Below, piece by piece: positions 35,455 to 44,501 of a DNA stretch of 64,000 nt (positions are counted from its first letter, which is position 1; every line of letters begins with the position of its first letter). Under the pieces are notes generated by a model. It searched no databases. It was not told where the DNA came from and worked only from the letters and a program-made list of their open reading frames with translations. A program made the position numbers and the translations under genes. The stretch is from Legionella drozanskii LLAP-1 (GTDB taxonomy: Bacteria > Pseudomonadota > Gammaproteobacteria > Legionellales > Legionellaceae). The stretch lies in assembly GCF_001467585.1 (NCBI RefSeq), contig NZ_LNXY01000027.1, positions 257,988-321,987 of the forward strand, in the 5' to 3' direction.

Positions 35455-36787
35455 TATTCTTTTCCTTTATGAAATTTAAAAAATAATTCATAACACTTAA
35501 TGGGTCATCATCATAAAGCTGCATCGAGCGAGTTTTTATTTGCTCATTCTCAAACGATAAACCTAAATCTAAGTTGAGGTAATTTTTAATTCGGGTCATA
35601 TATCCATGAATACCAGCAGCAGAGGTAAATGGCATTAATGTAATTAGTACGTCGTAATCATCCTGTTCTAGGGACCAATTAGAATCTAAAAGCCGATGTT
35701 GATTTCTTAAATTTTCAATAACATTATGAGGTCTCAATCTTTTCGAAACCATGACTGCAACAAGAGCACTATCAACATTGAAATCTTTCTTTAGTGGAGT
35801 AAGTCGATTGAACTGTCTTGCAAAATCAACAGAACATTCAGGATAGTGACGCAGAAAATTGCTAATGTCCGGTGAAACAATTATTTCTTTGCTGAAATAG
35901 TAAATTAAGATATTTAGAATTCTGAGTGTCTCATCATTTAAATTCCAGAAAGGCATTTCTTTGATCACAAGAATTCCTAACCGCCGGTTCTCATTGGTAA
36001 TCAAGGGAGCCGCCACTAAGTAAACGCAATCGCTTGCGTCTTCCACTTGATTAATACTTACATAACAAACTTCGTCTGATTCCAAGCATTTTTTTATGAG
36101 AGGATCATGCTCTATTAATTTTCCAATTAAACCTATTTCAGCAAAGGGTTCATTATCCAGAGCTTTGGCTTGATATAAATAAATTCCACCTATATTAACA
36201 TAGCAGAATTGCGAGATAAGTTGTAAAAAAGAATAGGCTACTTCTGGCGTTAATTCTCTATTCTCGTTGAGATTTAATTTTAATAATTCCTTAAAAGCCA
36301 ACCTAAGGGTCATCGGTTTTGAAATGATATTTTGCTCTAAATAATCAGAAGATACCCGCAGCATGTAATAAGATCGAGAAAGACTTTTTAACCGTTCATC
36401 ATTATAGGATTGGGTGACTTCCGCATTTAATATTCGTCTTATCCAAGCAGAACTGACTATAGTACACACTAAAATTAAAGTCATGCCGCTTAGTATGTAA
36501 GACTGAAAATCTGCAATTGGGATTGTACCAGTATCTTTTTGGATAACAGCCGCAATAGTTATAATGGCGACCGAGAGAAGTGCGGGTCCAAACCCATACT
36601 GAAAAACAACAATGACTGGGATTAGCCAGGGCCAAGGAAAAATTCCCCTCACAAAAAGAGGATTAGTCGGGTGAATTAAATAACAAAAACCCAAAGCGAG
36701 GAGAGTAAGTACAATAGGCTCCCCCCACATCCATAGGCTAGTTTGTCGCCAAGTCCATAAATTTTTTAAAAATAATTTATTGTCCAT
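35438..36787 (-). CDS. pelD: c-di-GMP receptor PelD
   Basis: The protein has 449 residues. Four membrane helices (about 22-118) are followed by a GAF domain (about 155-300) and a degenerate GGDEF domain (310-440). The inhibitory-site motif RxxD is kept as RLLD at residues 365-368, and Arg399 stands where the second c-di-GMP-binding Arg is expected; in P. aeruginosa PelD the pair is near 367-370 and 402. The GGDEF active site itself is absent. This supports allosteric control of Pel synthesis by c-di-GMP. It lies two bases after pelC. Confidence 0.92.
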   Translation of the reverse strand: MDNKLFLKNLWTWRQTSLWMWGEPIVLTLLALGFCYLIHPTNPLFVRGIFPWPWLIPVIVVFQYGFGPALLSVAIITIAAVIQKDTGTIPIADFQSYILSGMTLILVCTIVSSAWIRRILNAEVTQSYNDERLKSLSRSYYMLRVSSDYLEQNIISKPMTLRLAFKELLKLNLNENRELTPEVAYSFLQLISQFCYVNIGGIYLYQAKALDNEPFAEIGLIGKLIEHDPLIKKCLESDEVCYVSINQVEDASDCVYLVAAPLITNENRRLGILVIKEMPFWNLNDETLRILNILIYYFSKEIIVSPDISNFLRHYPECSVDFARQFNRLTPLKKDFNVDSALVAVMVSKRLRPHNVIENLRNQHRLLDSNWSLEQDDYDVLITLMPFTSAAGIHGYMTRIKNYLNLDLGLSFENEQIKTRSMQLYDDDPLSVMNYFLNFIKEKNIDQSN

Positions 36788-36788
36788 A

Positions 36789-37319
36789 TCAGCATATTTT
36801 TAAACAGGAAAGCATTTCATTGATTAGACTCTGTGCTATGACTGCTAAACCAGAGCGGCTTGTACCTATTTTAGAACCTACAGAACTCCAAACGAGTGCC
36901 CCGTTACCAACGCTATACAGTTGCAAGGAAACACCTGCAGTCGGCTCCCCATCAAGACCTACTTTGTAATCCCACTCGTTCACCGCGCCCATCATGACAT
37001 AATTTAGATGTCTCGCCTTTGCCCAACTAAGTACTGCGCTTAAAGGGGGTACGGAATTAGGACAAACAATTAATTTATTACAATTCGCGGTAGAAGGATA
37101 AATAGCTAATGATCGCACGCCTTTGGAGCGCAAGACACCGGCAGTAATACTCATGGCTCGATAACCAGCTTGAGGAATTTCGGTATTATTAGCAAAGATT
37201 GCCATCCCCCATCGGCTATTAGGAACAATAGGTACCCCAGGGGAAGAGTTAATTCTAGTACACCCTGACGCCAGGGCCACTAAGGCGATAATAATGAGCG
37301 CTTTCAATCCATATTTCAT
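36789..37319 (-). CDS. pelC: Outer-membrane lipoprotein PelC
   Basis: The protein has 176 residues. The signal peptide ends with the lipobox LASGC (Cys20). The mature part shows the small alpha/beta fold of PelC, with RWGMAIFANNTEIPQAG and the C-terminal helix with the last Cys. In P. aeruginosa PelC forms a dodecameric ring under the PelB barrel and steers the cationic polymer. It lies 32 bases after the PelB barrel gene. Confidence 0.88.
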   Translation of the reverse strand: MKYGLKALIIIALVALASGCTRINSSPGVPIVPNSRWGMAIFANNTEIPQAGYRAMSITAGVLRSKGVRSLAIYPSTANCNKLIVCPNSVPPLSAVLSWAKARHLNYVMMGAVNEWDYKVGLDGEPTAGVSLQLYSVGNGALVWSSVGSKIGTSRSGLAVIAQSLINEMLSCLKIC

Positions 37320-37351
37320 TCTGACTCCTTGTTAAATTTGTCTAAATTTTT

Positions 37352-40300
37352 TTACATATAAATGCGATAACTAATTGTTGCTAAACGTAAAGCTTGTATG
37401 CCTGGCCCTTGGTTTGTTCCATACTCATAATAAAACAGTAAATGATCTCTACCAAATACTGTTCCACTAATACCAATCTCATATAATTTTCCGATTCCGA
37501 TTAAGGTATTTTTTGAAATAGTCGCTGAAGCAAAAGGTCTCCAACGATGAGTATATTCGTCAGCAATGTTCAAGTCTAAGAATTCTTCAACAAACTTCTT
37601 ACCAAAAGAAACAGTGATGCCGTATTCAGTAAAATTGACCGGAATTAAAAAATTCGCGTTGGGAGTTTCATTCACTGGAACCAGTTTAAGGATGCTACCG
37701 CGCAACAGGCTTCTGGTTTTATTATAATAGTGAGTGAATTCTCCATAAGGTGAAATGCTCCAATCAGGGTAAGAAGACCAAAATTTGTGCTCATAGCGTA
37801 AGGTAAATTGCGTACCGTCTGCCACATGCTGACCTTGTTGAGTATAAAAGAAATTTTGTTGTAGGTTTCCAGTAATACGGTCTTTAAAGAGGAGCTTATA
37901 ATCAAAATCCAACTCTAAATCATTTTTCATTCCACCCACGTACAAGGCTTCTGTATCTTCTGCAGGTTGATGATAGCCTACTGTACCAACTATGTCTAAA
38001 TCACTGTAAAGCTGATATTCACGAGCTAGTTTCGCTGTCATAAATGAGTTTAGATTATTACGATATCCCAGATCTAGGTCTAAATTACCTCGTCGCAGCA
38101 AAGTACGGAATTTGACTCCTGCACGCTCATCTTTTCGCGGAACCGCTCGAAGCTCTTGGTTAATTTCAGATGTGACCTCATTATTTTCATCAAAAGAAAA
38201 AGTGGTGCTAGGTTTCGATAAATTATGACTAAACCAAACGGAATTATAGGGCGTTATGCTAAGGCTTGGCATTAAAAAATAAGTGAACGAGGTATTAGTT
38301 CTAGGTCCAACCACATTTCCGTATTGGTAATAATCCTCACCAAAATAGATATTATTAGCTGTTTTCAACATAATTGGCGTGAAATAGTTATCATAAAGAT
38401 CGCTATCTTTTTTAAATCTTTTTAATGCGTTGAAGGCATAAGTTTGTCCGTAAGGTATCGCATTAATTGCATCAGCAGCACTAATTTGGTCGCGATAAGC
38501 TACATTCTCTTTAGCACTAACTAAGTCGCCCAAAAATACATTTTTATCCCTCAATAGGTCACGCATAGTTCTTTGATCATTACGTGCGAGGGCAATACTC
38601 ATGCGAGCCCAAAGAGGAGGTTGAATCCCTATACGCTCATAATGCGCCTGTACCGCCCGAGCTAAGCTGATATTATTGTGATCTAGCGCCCAAGTTAACA
38701 TCAATAATTCAGTATCTTCAGTCGGATGTTTTTCTAACATCGACAAAGCCACAGCAGTAGGATCTCCACCGGCATTATAGATGGATAATTTTACATAATT
38801 CACTAATTGCACATAATCGGGAGGCGATTGTTGGTTTCTGAGCAACTCTAAATAAAAAGGCCATGTATAATAGCTAATTTCATTCGCTTCACGCTCAAAG
38901 AAAGAATTTTCAAGCGAATCTTTAAATAAAATGAGCCAGTAGGGATCTTTCTCATACTCTTTAAATTGTTGATAAAATAAGCTGAGAAGTAACCTTGTCA
39001 TCATCGGATCATTTAATCGAGAATAAGCCTCCGCGTAAGGGCCCCACAGGATGGGGGTTTCAGGCACTTCACTCTGCCATAAAGGTAAAACTTTTCTAAG
39101 AAGAGTTAGATTATTAGTTTCCACTAGAAAATAAATAAGTTCTGATCTGAAATAGGGATCCTCCGGTACATAGTTAATCCCTTCCAAATAAGTTTGTAAC
39201 AACTGGTTTCCATCCCTCATCCGCCGCCAATAATAACTTCGCGCGTACCAATAACTAGGATCATACTTAAGCATCTTCAAGAGAGGCGCAGGAATTCTTG
39301 CAACAACACCTGGAAAATCCAAACTTCGATTTCTTGTCATTAATGAAAAAATAGTCGAAGCAAGAGAAGCATTATTAGGATGCTGAACCATCCCTTGCAT
39401 AGCGTATTGATAAGCTAATTGAGGTTGATTCCTTGTAGTCAGCTCGATAAGTCTTGAATAGATATCGACTTCTGGTTTTTTCCCTTTCAGTAATTGCTGC
39501 AGGCTATAAATTTCTTCTGCTGGTTTATTGGCCAATAAAGAGATTGTTCCATAAGCTCGCCAAAATTTAAAATCTATCGGCTGCGCTTTTGGACGAGCTT
39601 GGTTCATCACTATTTGAGCTTGAGCCACATCGCCTTTCAACACATAAATTTGTGCTAAAGCTTCAGCAATATCAGGAACCATACCATAAACAGCAGCTAA
39701 TTTTTGCAACACCTCCAGCTGAGCATTCGGATCATCGGTTATCTTATAAATATGCGCGATGGTATCTAGATACACGACCGGTGGTAAGCGACTCTGATTG
39801 GCATTGAGTACTTGCATTAGTTCGGGTATGTTGCCTAAGCGCAACATGGTTTCGATATATTCTCGCCAAAGAACAAGCGTTGTGTTGTCCTCTTCTTTTA
39901 GATTTTTTAACTCTAAGCTAAGAAATTTTGCTAAGCTATCGTCATCATGAAGCGTTTCGGCTAATTTCTTACCTTTTAACCCAGCCTCCATGTCATTAAA
40001 ATTAGTTTGTAAATACAAATACTCTCCAATAGCGACGCCAGGTTCCATATTCCACAATGAAACTTGGGCAAGACGCTCGCGCCATACTCTCGATCCCGGT
40101 ATTTGTTCTGTCGCTGCCATGGCAATAGTGTAAGCACCTTTGGGGTTATTGCTTTGCATGTAAACTGAATACGCTAGCTCATAAATATCTTTATCGTATT
40201 TAATTATTGTTACTGCTTGGTGCTTAGTGTCATCTTCTTCTGGAAGTGTAAACTGAAATAATTGGTCAGGGCTAATCGTCGCTGCTTTAGAAGCTGTACT

Positions 40301-40582
40301 TAGTTGTGTGACGGGAGTAGTTGTACCGACGCGAGTCGCTGCTTCTCTTTTATTCATTTTATTAGTTTGTGAAACAAAACCAGATACTGCACTGCTTCCA
40401 GATACGGCTCCGATTTTAGCCACTACCCTTTTACTTATTGCCGTAGATTTCACAGAATTTACTTCGAACGAACCTAGTTGTTCAGCAGCGGCTGAAATTG
40501 CGGCTGAGCTCAAGCTCAGCGATTCGTTTGATTGCAGAATCAGATAGAGCAAAAATAGGGAAGTATATTTTTTCTGCATCAT
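37352..40582 (-). CDS. pelB: PelB C-terminal part: TPR scaffold and outer-membrane beta-barrel
   Basis: The protein has 1076 residues. Its own signal peptide-like start is MMQKKYTSLFLLYLILQS. A long TPR array (about 120-720) follows, and then about 300 residues of alternating aromatic beta strands ending in aromatic or hydrophobic residues, consistent with a 16-strand barrel. PelB normally is one protein of about 1190 residues with an N-terminal inner-membrane helix; here that helix and the first TPRs are encoded by the separate gene just upstream, overlapping by four bases (ATGA). The two together total 1370 residues. The barrel exports Pel across the outer membrane. Confidence 0.88.
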   Translation of the reverse strand: MMQKKYTSLFLLYLILQSNESLSLSSAAISAAAEQLGSFEVNSVKSTAISKRVVAKIGAVSGSSAVSGFVSQTNKMNKREAATRVGTTTPVTQLSTASKAATISPDQLFQFTLPEEDDTKHQAVTIIKYDKDIYELAYSVYMQSNNPKGAYTIAMAATEQIPGSRVWRERLAQVSLWNMEPGVAIGEYLYLQTNFNDMEAGLKGKKLAETLHDDDSLAKFLSLELKNLKEEDNTTLVLWREYIETMLRLGNIPELMQVLNANQSRLPPVVYLDTIAHIYKITDDPNAQLEVLQKLAAVYGMVPDIAEALAQIYVLKGDVAQAQIVMNQARPKAQPIDFKFWRAYGTISLLANKPAEEIYSLQQLLKGKKPEVDIYSRLIELTTRNQPQLAYQYAMQGMVQHPNNASLASTIFSLMTRNRSLDFPGVVARIPAPLLKMLKYDPSYWYARSYYWRRMRDGNQLLQTYLEGINYVPEDPYFRSELIYFLVETNNLTLLRKVLPLWQSEVPETPILWGPYAEAYSRLNDPMMTRLLLSLFYQQFKEYEKDPYWLILFKDSLENSFFEREANEISYYTWPFYLELLRNQQSPPDYVQLVNYVKLSIYNAGGDPTAVALSMLEKHPTEDTELLMLTWALDHNNISLARAVQAHYERIGIQPPLWARMSIALARNDQRTMRDLLRDKNVFLGDLVSAKENVAYRDQISAADAINAIPYGQTYAFNALKRFKKDSDLYDNYFTPIMLKTANNIYFGEDYYQYGNVVGPRTNTSFTYFLMPSLSITPYNSVWFSHNLSKPSTTFSFDENNEVTSEINQELRAVPRKDERAGVKFRTLLRRGNLDLDLGYRNNLNSFMTAKLAREYQLYSDLDIVGTVGYHQPAEDTEALYVGGMKNDLELDFDYKLLFKDRITGNLQQNFFYTQQGQHVADGTQFTLRYEHKFWSSYPDWSISPYGEFTHYYNKTRSLLRGSILKLVPVNETPNANFLIPVNFTEYGITVSFGKKFVEEFLDLNIADEYTHRWRPFASATISKNTLIGIGKLYEIGISGTVFGRDHLLFYYEYGTNQGPGIQALRLATISYRIYM

Positions 40583-41463
40583 TCCGGTAAGTCCTGATAC
40601 TGTAAATGCAAAAGCTGACCTACAAACTGCTCAGCGACTCTTTGTTGTCCTGCCCTAAGTGCAACCTTAGTAATATAAAATAAAGTAGCTTGATCCTCTT
40701 TTAACCCATCAATGTTCTTTTCCGCAAAGGCAAGCGTCTTTGTAGGATCCCCGCTTGCACTCAAGCTGTTCAAGGCTTTGGTAAAATACAGACGCTTATC
40801 CTCTGTTTTAGTACTCTTCTCCATCGCCATTCGATAAAATTCAGCACTCCCTTCATAGTCTTTCACAAACATTGCCGCTTTTGCAGCTTTAACATAAAAA
40901 GCGATTGGCCTTTTTTTATCTCTCAGCATTACTTTTTTATAGAGGACATCAGCGACTTCCGGTGTATTAGTAGAAAGGGCTTCGTCGGCTAATTGAACTT
41001 GCTCATCTGAAGTTAAGTAGGGTGAGTTAGCTAGCAGGGTCTGCAGCGATTTCAAATAGTTTTCTTTTTCTCTTCGCGTAAGAGTATTTGGGCGTAACTG
41101 AAAGGTTTCAACACGATAAATTTGATAATAAAGCCAGAGTGCTCGCCATTGAGTTTCAGAGGTAGGCGAAAAGCTAATGAGTGGCGCGAGTGCTTGTTTT
41201 GCCTCTTGTAATTCACCTAAGACTAAATTTTGTTTAGCAAGATTCATTCTTAGCGCTACATTAGTGGGATCTTTAGCAATTAAATTTTTTAAGAAACTGA
41301 CTGATACTCGGCTTGGTTTTGTATTATGCAAAACAGTATCTATAAATAATCCCTTTGGAAAAAGAAGAAGGAAAAGGCCTATGAGTAGCAATACAAAAAC
41401 TAGCATTTGCCACCAGCCAAAAAACTTTTTCTTTTTCTTATTCGCAGCGAAGAGCGAAGTCAT
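40579..41463 (-). CDS. PelB N-terminal part: inner-membrane anchor and TPRs, separate gene
   Basis: The protein has 294 residues. A basic N-terminus (KKKKKFFGW) precedes one membrane helix (about 18-38), and TPR-like helices follow (50-290), such as DPTNVALRMNLAKQNLVLGELQEA. This matches the N-terminal part of PelB, which anchors the TPR scaffold in the inner membrane and contacts PelA. Here it ends with a stop and the next gene restarts with a signal peptide. It overlaps pelA by 26 bases. The frame is clean and long, so a real split is more likely than an error. Confidence 0.8.
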   Translation of the reverse strand: MTSLFAANKKKKKFFGWWQMLVFVLLLIGLFLLLFPKGLFIDTVLHNTKPSRVSVSFLKNLIAKDPTNVALRMNLAKQNLVLGELQEAKQALAPLISFSPTSETQWRALWLYYQIYRVETFQLRPNTLTRREKENYLKSLQTLLANSPYLTSDEQVQLADEALSTNTPEVADVLYKKVMLRDKKRPIAFYVKAAKAAMFVKDYEGSAEFYRMAMEKSTKTEDKRLYFTKALNSLSASGDPTKTLAFAEKNIDGLKEDQATLFYITKVALRAGQQRVAEQFVGQLLHLQYQDLPE

Positions 41464-44293
41464 ATTTTAAATCCCTTTTGAATTCGAAGTGTTTTTGTGT
41501 GCCCTGTTGAGATTGAGGCACCATCTTTTCCTTATCCCTCCATAAAGTGCAGTTCTCTACATTTTCGAGAATAAATTTAGCCGGTAAATATCCTTCCAAT
41601 GAAAATTCAAGGTCTTTTTCTTTTCTTACAAAGCGCGTTACTCTGGCATTCGATTCCATAAGAAATGGAATCGTAGGGGGTTTTTGTGTTAGACGAACGA
41701 AGGCTTTGCCTCCTGGACCTAAATGTAAGTAAAAATCTTTATTGTAAGCACTGTAGCCAATCACATTAGTACTACCCACTAAATCTGGGTATCCCATCGA
41801 TTGAGGAATTCGCAACTCTCGAAGATCATCATTCGTAAAAAATGACCATCCATCTTGTTTTTTAGTAATGGATAAACTAATAAAATCTTGCACCTTATTA
41901 AAATAATCAGAAACAAAAATATTCATTACCGGTGTTGATAATGCATAATCAAAAATTTTATGCATCGCCTTAACGCCGCCTAACTGATCTAAAGTAAAAA
42001 AGTGAAAATAAATATCGATCGGCTTCAATCGTTGCGGTTTATCAGTCAGTTTAAACGCATCGATAATATCAATGATGGAATAAAAAACAGGGTTTTGGAC
42101 GATTGTTTCGTAATCATTACCCGTAGGAGCAAAAACTTGGTAATAGGGTCCTTGATAAAGCCCCACCGCCGGGACTTGCACCTTTGAATTATAAAAATTA
42201 GTGATTAAGCTTCCGGGGTTTAAATTCGCTAACCCCTGCTGGTAAACATAAGAAAGCGCTTGTTCACTCACATTACCATCACCTGGCCATAAAAACACCC
42301 GACATTTCTTCCCTAGAGGACTAAGATTTTGATCGATGTACTCAACCGATCCGACCACTTCCGTACGATTGTTAAATACATAATTTGGAATCAAAATTGT
42401 AAAAGGATTCGGTGGTTTTCCTTTATAATTTTCCGCATCTTCCCAATTGTAAGCATGGCTATACGTATGGCTTGCAATTTCAACATTAGGTAGAGCAAAA
42501 ATTCTGCGAGCAATATTTTCTAAGGTTGGTGAGAGCTTAGGATAAAGACCATTGGGCGCAATTTCTCCTTGGATAATTGATACCGTTGTAGGTACATTAT
42601 AAAACTCTAAAAAGTCCTTCCGCATCACTTCGCTAACCCAGGTACCTTTATACCACTCACCCTTATTTGCAAATCCATCACCATCAATGTGGACCAGCAT
42701 TAATCGTCGACCATTTTCAGAGCTCAGATCAGGGATTGGTTGATCAGGAAAATGCAAAGCTTGTTTAAAAAATTCGAAAGGATTAACGGACCAACGATAA
42801 TAGTCACCCACATTAGGAAGGAAAACATTACCTGTTAAATAATAGCCTCCCCAAGGAGTCAATCCTGCAACATCGAAAATAGCTCCATTTTCATCTTTTG
42901 CTCTTAATAAAACGGTCCCTTTTTTTAAAGTAATCGCCTCAAAGACTTCACTACCAATGACAGGGTTGGCCTCGTAACCCATCATAGGGGCTTTGTATAC
43001 GATTCTTACATTTTTAGGTTTTGGGAAATAGAGTGGAGCCGATAAGCCAAAAGTTCTTAACTTTTGTTCATCATCGAGAGAAAAACCAAATCCATAGAGA
43101 ATCACTAAGGGTATCTTTTTTTTCATCTGCTCTTTATACCACTTATAAATTTCGTCCTCTCTACCAATAAGAAATTCGGGCACATAGGACACTATCCCCG
43201 CATAGTCATTTGGACTTAAATTTTTAGGAAGTGGCGTTCTAACATTGTGCAAAATAGTGACATAACCAAGATAATTGATTGGCATTGATAAGGCCTGAGA
43301 AGCTTCAGAAGATAGTTTTGCACCGGGACTATTCACTTCTCCATCGTAGAGAATTAAAACTTTTCGTGGAAGATGGGCTGAAACATTTTGTGGCTGAGCA
43401 AAATAAATTTTTTGTGGAGAAGGATAAGCAACTTTATTTAAGTAAATCTGAGTAAACGTACTGTCCGTGATCCATGGATTGAAACCTAGGGCTGCGATTT
43501 TTTTTGCAGCAGCTTCTGCATTTGCCGCATCTTTAGGGCTTAAATAATCTACGACAGTAACAGGAATCCCCCTATTCTTTACCGCATAAAGCTCTTTTAA
43601 TAACGCAGACCTGTCTTTTTCGGGCACTTGGAAGTATTCTTTCTTCTGATTATTCCAACCATTAAATAGTGATTCAGCAACGACCCCGTCTACTGAGGTC
43701 TTGAGTTCAGGTAACACTTCAAAACCACGGTTTAAGATAAGCCTAGCATCAGGGTATTTGGCTTTTATTGCGTGAATAGTAGAGATAATCCCTTCTTGCT
43801 GCTTTTTCATTTTTTGTGGGTCTTCAGAGACAAGGCGATAAGAATCCAATGTGTCTAGAAAAAATCCTCGATAACCTTTATTCCAGAGAGGAGTTATTAT
43901 TTGATTAATAAAAAATTCTTGCCAAGCAGGATTTGTCTGATCCAAAACCAACGAGTGCCAATTCTGATTTTTCGCTAAAACCCAACTTTTATCGATCGGC
44001 TTTCCATATTGATTTAAATTGATTGCCTCCCCCAGAGAAGCATAAGCATAGACCTTATGGCCATCGGTTTCTAACACATGAGGATTTAGACCGCTGCTGG
44101 GCTCAATGACCACATTCTTAAAAAAACGTAATTTCTCCAGTGGCGGCTGAGAACCATAATAAAAAGCCAAATTATATTGGGAGGAAAATTCGGCCAAAGC
44201 AAACCCGGAATACAATAGGATACCTATCAGCATAGAAAAACGCCGATATTGATTCAGAAAGCACATCCTTTGCGCTACAATAAACCCTATCAT
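41438..44293 (-). CDS. pelA: Pel modification enzyme PelA (hydrolase and deacetylase)
   Basis: The protein has 951 residues from the ATG at 44291-44293, which has AGGA upstream; the longer frame opens with TTG. A signal peptide ends near FALAEF. The N-terminal glycoside hydrolase domain (GH166; FYYGSQPP, FLDTLDSY, VVAES with the probable catalytic Glu207) is followed by a reductase-like middle part. The deacetylase (about 525-770) has the metal-binding Asp537 (VHIDGDG) and His609/His613 (SHTYSH). The spacing of these three equals that of Asp528, His600 and His604 in P. aeruginosa PelA. PelA deacetylates and trims Pel in the periplasm. First gene of the operon. Confidence 0.93.
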   Translation of the reverse strand: MIGFIVAQRMCFLNQYRRFSMLIGILLYSGFALAEFSSQYNLAFYYGSQPPLEKLRFFKNVVIEPSSGLNPHVLETDGHKVYAYASLGEAINLNQYGKPIDKSWVLAKNQNWHSLVLDQTNPAWQEFFINQIITPLWNKGYRGFFLDTLDSYRLVSEDPQKMKKQQEGIISTIHAIKAKYPDARLILNRGFEVLPELKTSVDGVVAESLFNGWNNQKKEYFQVPEKDRSALLKELYAVKNRGIPVTVVDYLSPKDAANAEAAAKKIAALGFNPWITDSTFTQIYLNKVAYPSPQKIYFAQPQNVSAHLPRKVLILYDGEVNSPGAKLSSEASQALSMPINYLGYVTILHNVRTPLPKNLSPNDYAGIVSYVPEFLIGREDEIYKWYKEQMKKKIPLVILYGFGFSLDDEQKLRTFGLSAPLYFPKPKNVRIVYKAPMMGYEANPVIGSEVFEAITLKKGTVLLRAKDENGAIFDVAGLTPWGGYYLTGNVFLPNVGDYYRWSVNPFEFFKQALHFPDQPIPDLSSENGRRLMLVHIDGDGFANKGEWYKGTWVSEVMRKDFLEFYNVPTTVSIIQGEIAPNGLYPKLSPTLENIARRIFALPNVEIASHTYSHAYNWEDAENYKGKPPNPFTILIPNYVFNNRTEVVGSVEYIDQNLSPLGKKCRVFLWPGDGNVSEQALSYVYQQGLANLNPGSLITNFYNSKVQVPAVGLYQGPYYQVFAPTGNDYETIVQNPVFYSIIDIIDAFKLTDKPQRLKPIDIYFHFFTLDQLGGVKAMHKIFDYALSTPVMNIFVSDYFNKVQDFISLSITKKQDGWSFFTNDDLRELRIPQSMGYPDLVGSTNVIGYSAYNKDFYLHLGPGGKAFVRLTQKPPTIPFLMESNARVTRFVRKEKDLEFSLEGYLPAKFILENVENCTLWRDKEKMVPQSQQGTQKHFEFKRDLKYDFALRCE

Positions 44294-44489
44294 CCTTAAT
44301 CCTAAAAACCTTTTATAATTCAGTTCCAACCTAATATTGCTTCATTCAAAAATAAAAGTCTATTAAATCACTACGCTTATTTAAAGATCCTAACTAGTTT
44401 TGCAGCCACAATAAAAACTCGGTTTTTAGTTTGAGCACTTCGATTTTTTTCACCCATTCAAGAAAGTAATTCTTTCGCAAATTATCGCG

Positions 44490-44495
44490 TATAAT
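44490..44495 (+). promoter_or_regulatory. -10 box just before lhr, likely leaderless start
   Basis: TATAAT stands six bases before the ATG at 44502, so transcription would begin at or next to the start codon. No Shine-Dalgarno sequence precedes that ATG. I see only a weak -35 match (TTCTTT region). The same 208-base gap (44294-44501) must hold the divergent pelA promoter, which I cannot define. Confidence 0.5.
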
Positions 44496-44501
44496 TTACA
44501 T

